A stretch of 64,000 nucleotides of DNA, taken from positions 1,178,001 to 1,242,000 of the forward strand of contig NZ_AP024828.1 in assembly GCF_019668465.1 (NCBI RefSeq), in the 5' to 3' direction. A program made the position numbers and the translations under genes. Within the stretch, counting starts at the first letter, position 1; the number at the start of each line of letters is the position of its first letter. Below the pieces are notes generated by a model. It saw only the letters and a program-made list of their open reading frames with translations, was not told where the DNA came from and did no database searches. Source of the DNA: Mycobacterium senriense (lineage in GTDB: Bacteria; Actinomycetota; Actinomycetes; Mycobacteriales; Mycobacteriaceae). Of the stretch, positions 62,230 to 64,000 are shown piece after piece.

Positions 62230-63015
62230 TCAGGTGCCCGTCCACTTGGGTGGGCGCTTCTCCGCGAAGGCGATGGCGCCCTCCTTGGCGTCGTTGGAGG
62301 AGAACACCGGAGTCAGCAGCTTGTTCTGCTCGGCGAACATCTCCTCGGGGCTCCAGCCGCGGGACTCCACGATGATCCGCTTGGTGGCGGCCACCGCGAG
62401 CGGCCCGTTCGCCGCGATCTTTTCGGCCAGTTCGATCGCGGCGTCCAGCGCGCCGCCCGGGTCGGCCAGCACGTTGACCATGCCCAGCGCGTGCGCCCGC
62501 TCGGCGCTCAGGTTTTCACCGGTCAGTGCCAGTTCCATGGCGATCGCGGACGGGATGCGCTGCGGTAGCCGCAGCAGCCCGCCGCCGCCGGCGACCAGGC
62601 CACGCTTGACCTCCGGAATGCCGAATGCCGAGTCCTTCGAAGCCACGATCAGGTCGGTGGCCAGCGCCAGCTCGGTGCCACCGGCCAGCGCGTAACCCTC
62701 GACCGCCGCGATCAGCGGCTTGACCGGCGGACGTTCGGTGAAGCCCATGCCGCGGCCCTCGACGATGGGAAGCTCGCCGCGGGCGAAGGCCTTGAGATCC
62801 ATGCCCGCGCAGAACGAGCCGCCCGCCCCGGTGAGGATGCCCACCGAGAGGCCGGTCTCATTGTCGAGCCGATCAACGGCGGCGGCCAGGCCGTTGGCCA
62901 CCGCGGAGTTCACCGCGTTCTTGGCCTTCGGCCGGTTGATCGTGATGATGAGGATTCGATCCCGTTGTTCGACCAGAACTTCGGGTTCGTTGGCTTCGTC
63001 GTTCCCAGTGCTCAC
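62230..63015 (-). CDS. echA1: Enoyl-CoA hydratase EchA1
   Basis: 261-residue crotonase-fold protein that hydrates enoyl-CoAs or acts on a related thioester. Oxyanion-hole segments are S-F-C-A-G-M-D-L-K near residue 67 and A-L-A-G-G-T-E-L near 110; the catalytic glutamate region is G-I-P-E-V-K-R-G near 135. GTG at 63015 is preferred (GAAGGAG 11 bases upstream); a GTG 9 bp earlier is too close to it. Converges with the facilitator gene 7 bp away. Syntenic with Rv0222. Confidence 0.9.
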   Translation of the reverse strand: MSTGNDEANEPEVLVEQRDRILIITINRPKAKNAVNSAVANGLAAAVDRLDNETGLSVGILTGAGGSFCAGMDLKAFARGELPIVEGRGMGFTERPPVKPLIAAVEGYALAGGTELALATDLIVASKDSAFGIPEVKRGLVAGGGGLLRLPQRIPSAIAMELALTGENLSAERAHALGMVNVLADPGGALDAAIELAEKIAANGPLAVAATKRIIVESRGWSPEEMFAEQNKLLTPVFSSNDAKEGAIAFAEKRPPKWTGT

Positions 63016-63142
63016 GTGCCGCACAGCTCCTTCGGTAGGGGTGGCTGCTGTCGGACCGATGGTAACGGTCGGCGGAAATGGCGTTAACGTCCCCCGAGAT
63101 CCCGCTTACCGCCGAAGGCGATTCCTTGCCGAGCGGGGCCGA

Positions 63143-64000
63143 TCACACTGGCGCCATCGCGGTCTCGACGACCGTCAGTTTCTCGGAAAGCCCTGCAGCC
63201 CTGCGGATTTCGATGAAGTCGGCGACCATGGCCTCGGAAACCTCGTGCGGGTCCTCGAGCGTGGACCCGTCGGAGAGCACCGAGATGTTGAGCTGATCGA
63301 CATAACTCCACACGGTGATGTTCAGGCCGCTGCCGGCGGTCAGCGGGCCGACCGAATAGATCTCGGTGACCAGCGCGCCGCCCACCCGGCCGCGTTCCCG
63401 GGGGCCGGGCACATTGGAGATGTTCAGGTTGAGGAGCTTGTTGTGCCCGTCGCGCCCGGACGCCCAGCGGAAGAAGGCCTGGGTGGGCGCGGGGGGCATG
63501 TAGGCCGCCCACCGGCTGACCAGCTCCGGCCCCATCAGCTGGTTGCTTTCCTTGGCGGCGATGGCGTTCTCGTGGCTGCACCGCACCCGCTCCAGCGGAT
63601 CGTCGGAATCGGTCGGCAGACCCACCAGCACACCGGTGAACCGATTGCCGGAGATCCGTTCGGGCGAAAAGTCGAAACTCATCGGCACCGACGCCAGCAG
63701 CGGCACGGCCGTGCCGTCGTACCGCAACAGCAGGGTGCGCAACGCGCCGGACGCCATGGCCAGCACCATGTCGTTGATCGTTGCCCCGAGTCGCTTGCCG
63801 GTCTCCTTGACATCGGCCAGCGCCAGCGTTGCGGTGGCGAACCGGCGTTCCGGGGTGATCTTGTGGTTCATGAACGTCGGCGGCGGTTCGAACGGCCGCG
63901 TCAGCTCCGGGGAGAATTTGCGCGCGCTGCGGCGCACCCTACCCAGCCCCTGGGCGGTGTAGCGGATGGTGCGCGGCAGGCTCCCGACATGGCGCATGTG
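63143..64000 (-). CDS. WS/DGAT wax ester synthase/diacylglycerol acyltransferase, 5' end beyond window
   Basis: C-terminal 285 codons of a WS/DGAT acyltransferase, which makes triacylglycerol or wax esters; the start and the catalytic H-H-x-x-x-D-G lie beyond the right edge. The present part has the DUF1298 domain with N-D-M-V-L-A near residue 75 of the fragment, N-I-S-N-V-P-G-P near 195 and S-V-G-P-L-T-A-G-S-G-L-N-I-T-V-W-S-Y near 215, all family marks. Syntenic with Rv0221, which is in the same class. Confidence 0.88.
   Translation of the reverse strand, partial: HMRHVGSLPRTIRYTAQGLGRVRRSARKFSPELTRPFEPPPTFMNHKITPERRFATATLALADVKETGKRLGATINDMVLAMASGALRTLLLRYDGTAVPLLASVPMSFDFSPERISGNRFTGVLVGLPTDSDDPLERVRCSHENAIAAKESNQLMGPELVSRWAAYMPPAPTQAFFRWASGRDGHNKLLNLNISNVPGPRERGRVGGALVTEIYSVGPLTAGSGLNITVWSYVDQLNISVLSDGSTLEDPHEVSEAMVADFIEIRRAAGLSEKLTVVETAMAPV

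Overview
The window is a high-GC, gene-dense mycobacterial chromosome segment. Assignment to Mycobacterium rests on AftD (arabinan synthesis), an R2-like ligand-binding oxidase with every ligand residue at the M. tuberculosis position, LpqI, FadE5, a WS/DGAT acyltransferase and KstR-type operators. Read from right to left, the gene order follows M. tuberculosis Rv0221 to Rv0267 almost gene for gene (comparison from memory, not from a search). The species cannot be fixed by eye; a slow grower such as a member of the M. avium complex is a reasonable guess.

Layout. 1-4.8 kb: the end of a NarK-type transporter, a TetR regulator, a FecB2-like iron lipoprotein and the 5-oxoprolinase subunits PxpB/PxpC. 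5.3-12.2 kb: nitrate/nitrite assimilation (NarK3, an NnaR-type HemD/winged-helix regulator, a sirohydrochlorin chelatase-like protein, NirD and NirB). 12.3-13.9 kb: a doubly damaged hsp20 gene and a PEP-mutase-family enzyme. 14-18 kb: the Sdh1 succinate dehydrogenase operon. 18-27.8 kb: lipid enzymes FadE5, FadA2, FabG4 and HtdX, with a TetR regulator and a ClC channel. 27.9-35.4 kb: LpqI, two tandem DUF2613 micro-proteins, AftD and a lipase-maturation-factor-like membrane protein. 35.4-40 kb: an accessory block (NAD formate dehydrogenase, LysR, two gene wrecks, acetolactate-synthase-like enzyme). 40-51 kb: GabD1, R2lox with its TetR, a DUF5996 protein, FadE4, the lactonase Php, a CoA ligase, a lipase and an acyltransferase. 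51.5-58 kb: envelope proteins, a glycosyltransferase, a methyltransferase and an aldehyde dehydrogenase. 58-64 kb: an accessory block (micro-ORF, TetR, 98-aa protein, CoA ligase, broken glycerol facilitator), then EchA1 and a WS/DGAT enzyme cut by the window edge.

How it works together. The nitrate block supplies import, control, siroheme metal insertion and reduction to ammonium. FadE5, FadA2, FabG4 and HtdX cover dehydrogenation, thiolysis, keto-reduction and hydration of acyl-CoAs. A matching 16-bp inverted repeat (TTAC-N6-GT[A/C]A core) lies before fadE5, between fadA2 and fabG4, and before the neighbouring TetR gene, suggesting one local repressor controls this module. KstR-like boxes before the aldehyde dehydrogenase and the CoA ligase point to sterol-linked control at the right end.

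Three genes (hsp20, a DUF2945 protein and a glycerol facilitator) are broken by single-base indels, and hsp20 also carries a 139-bp tandem duplication. These could be genuine decay or residual sequencing errors.
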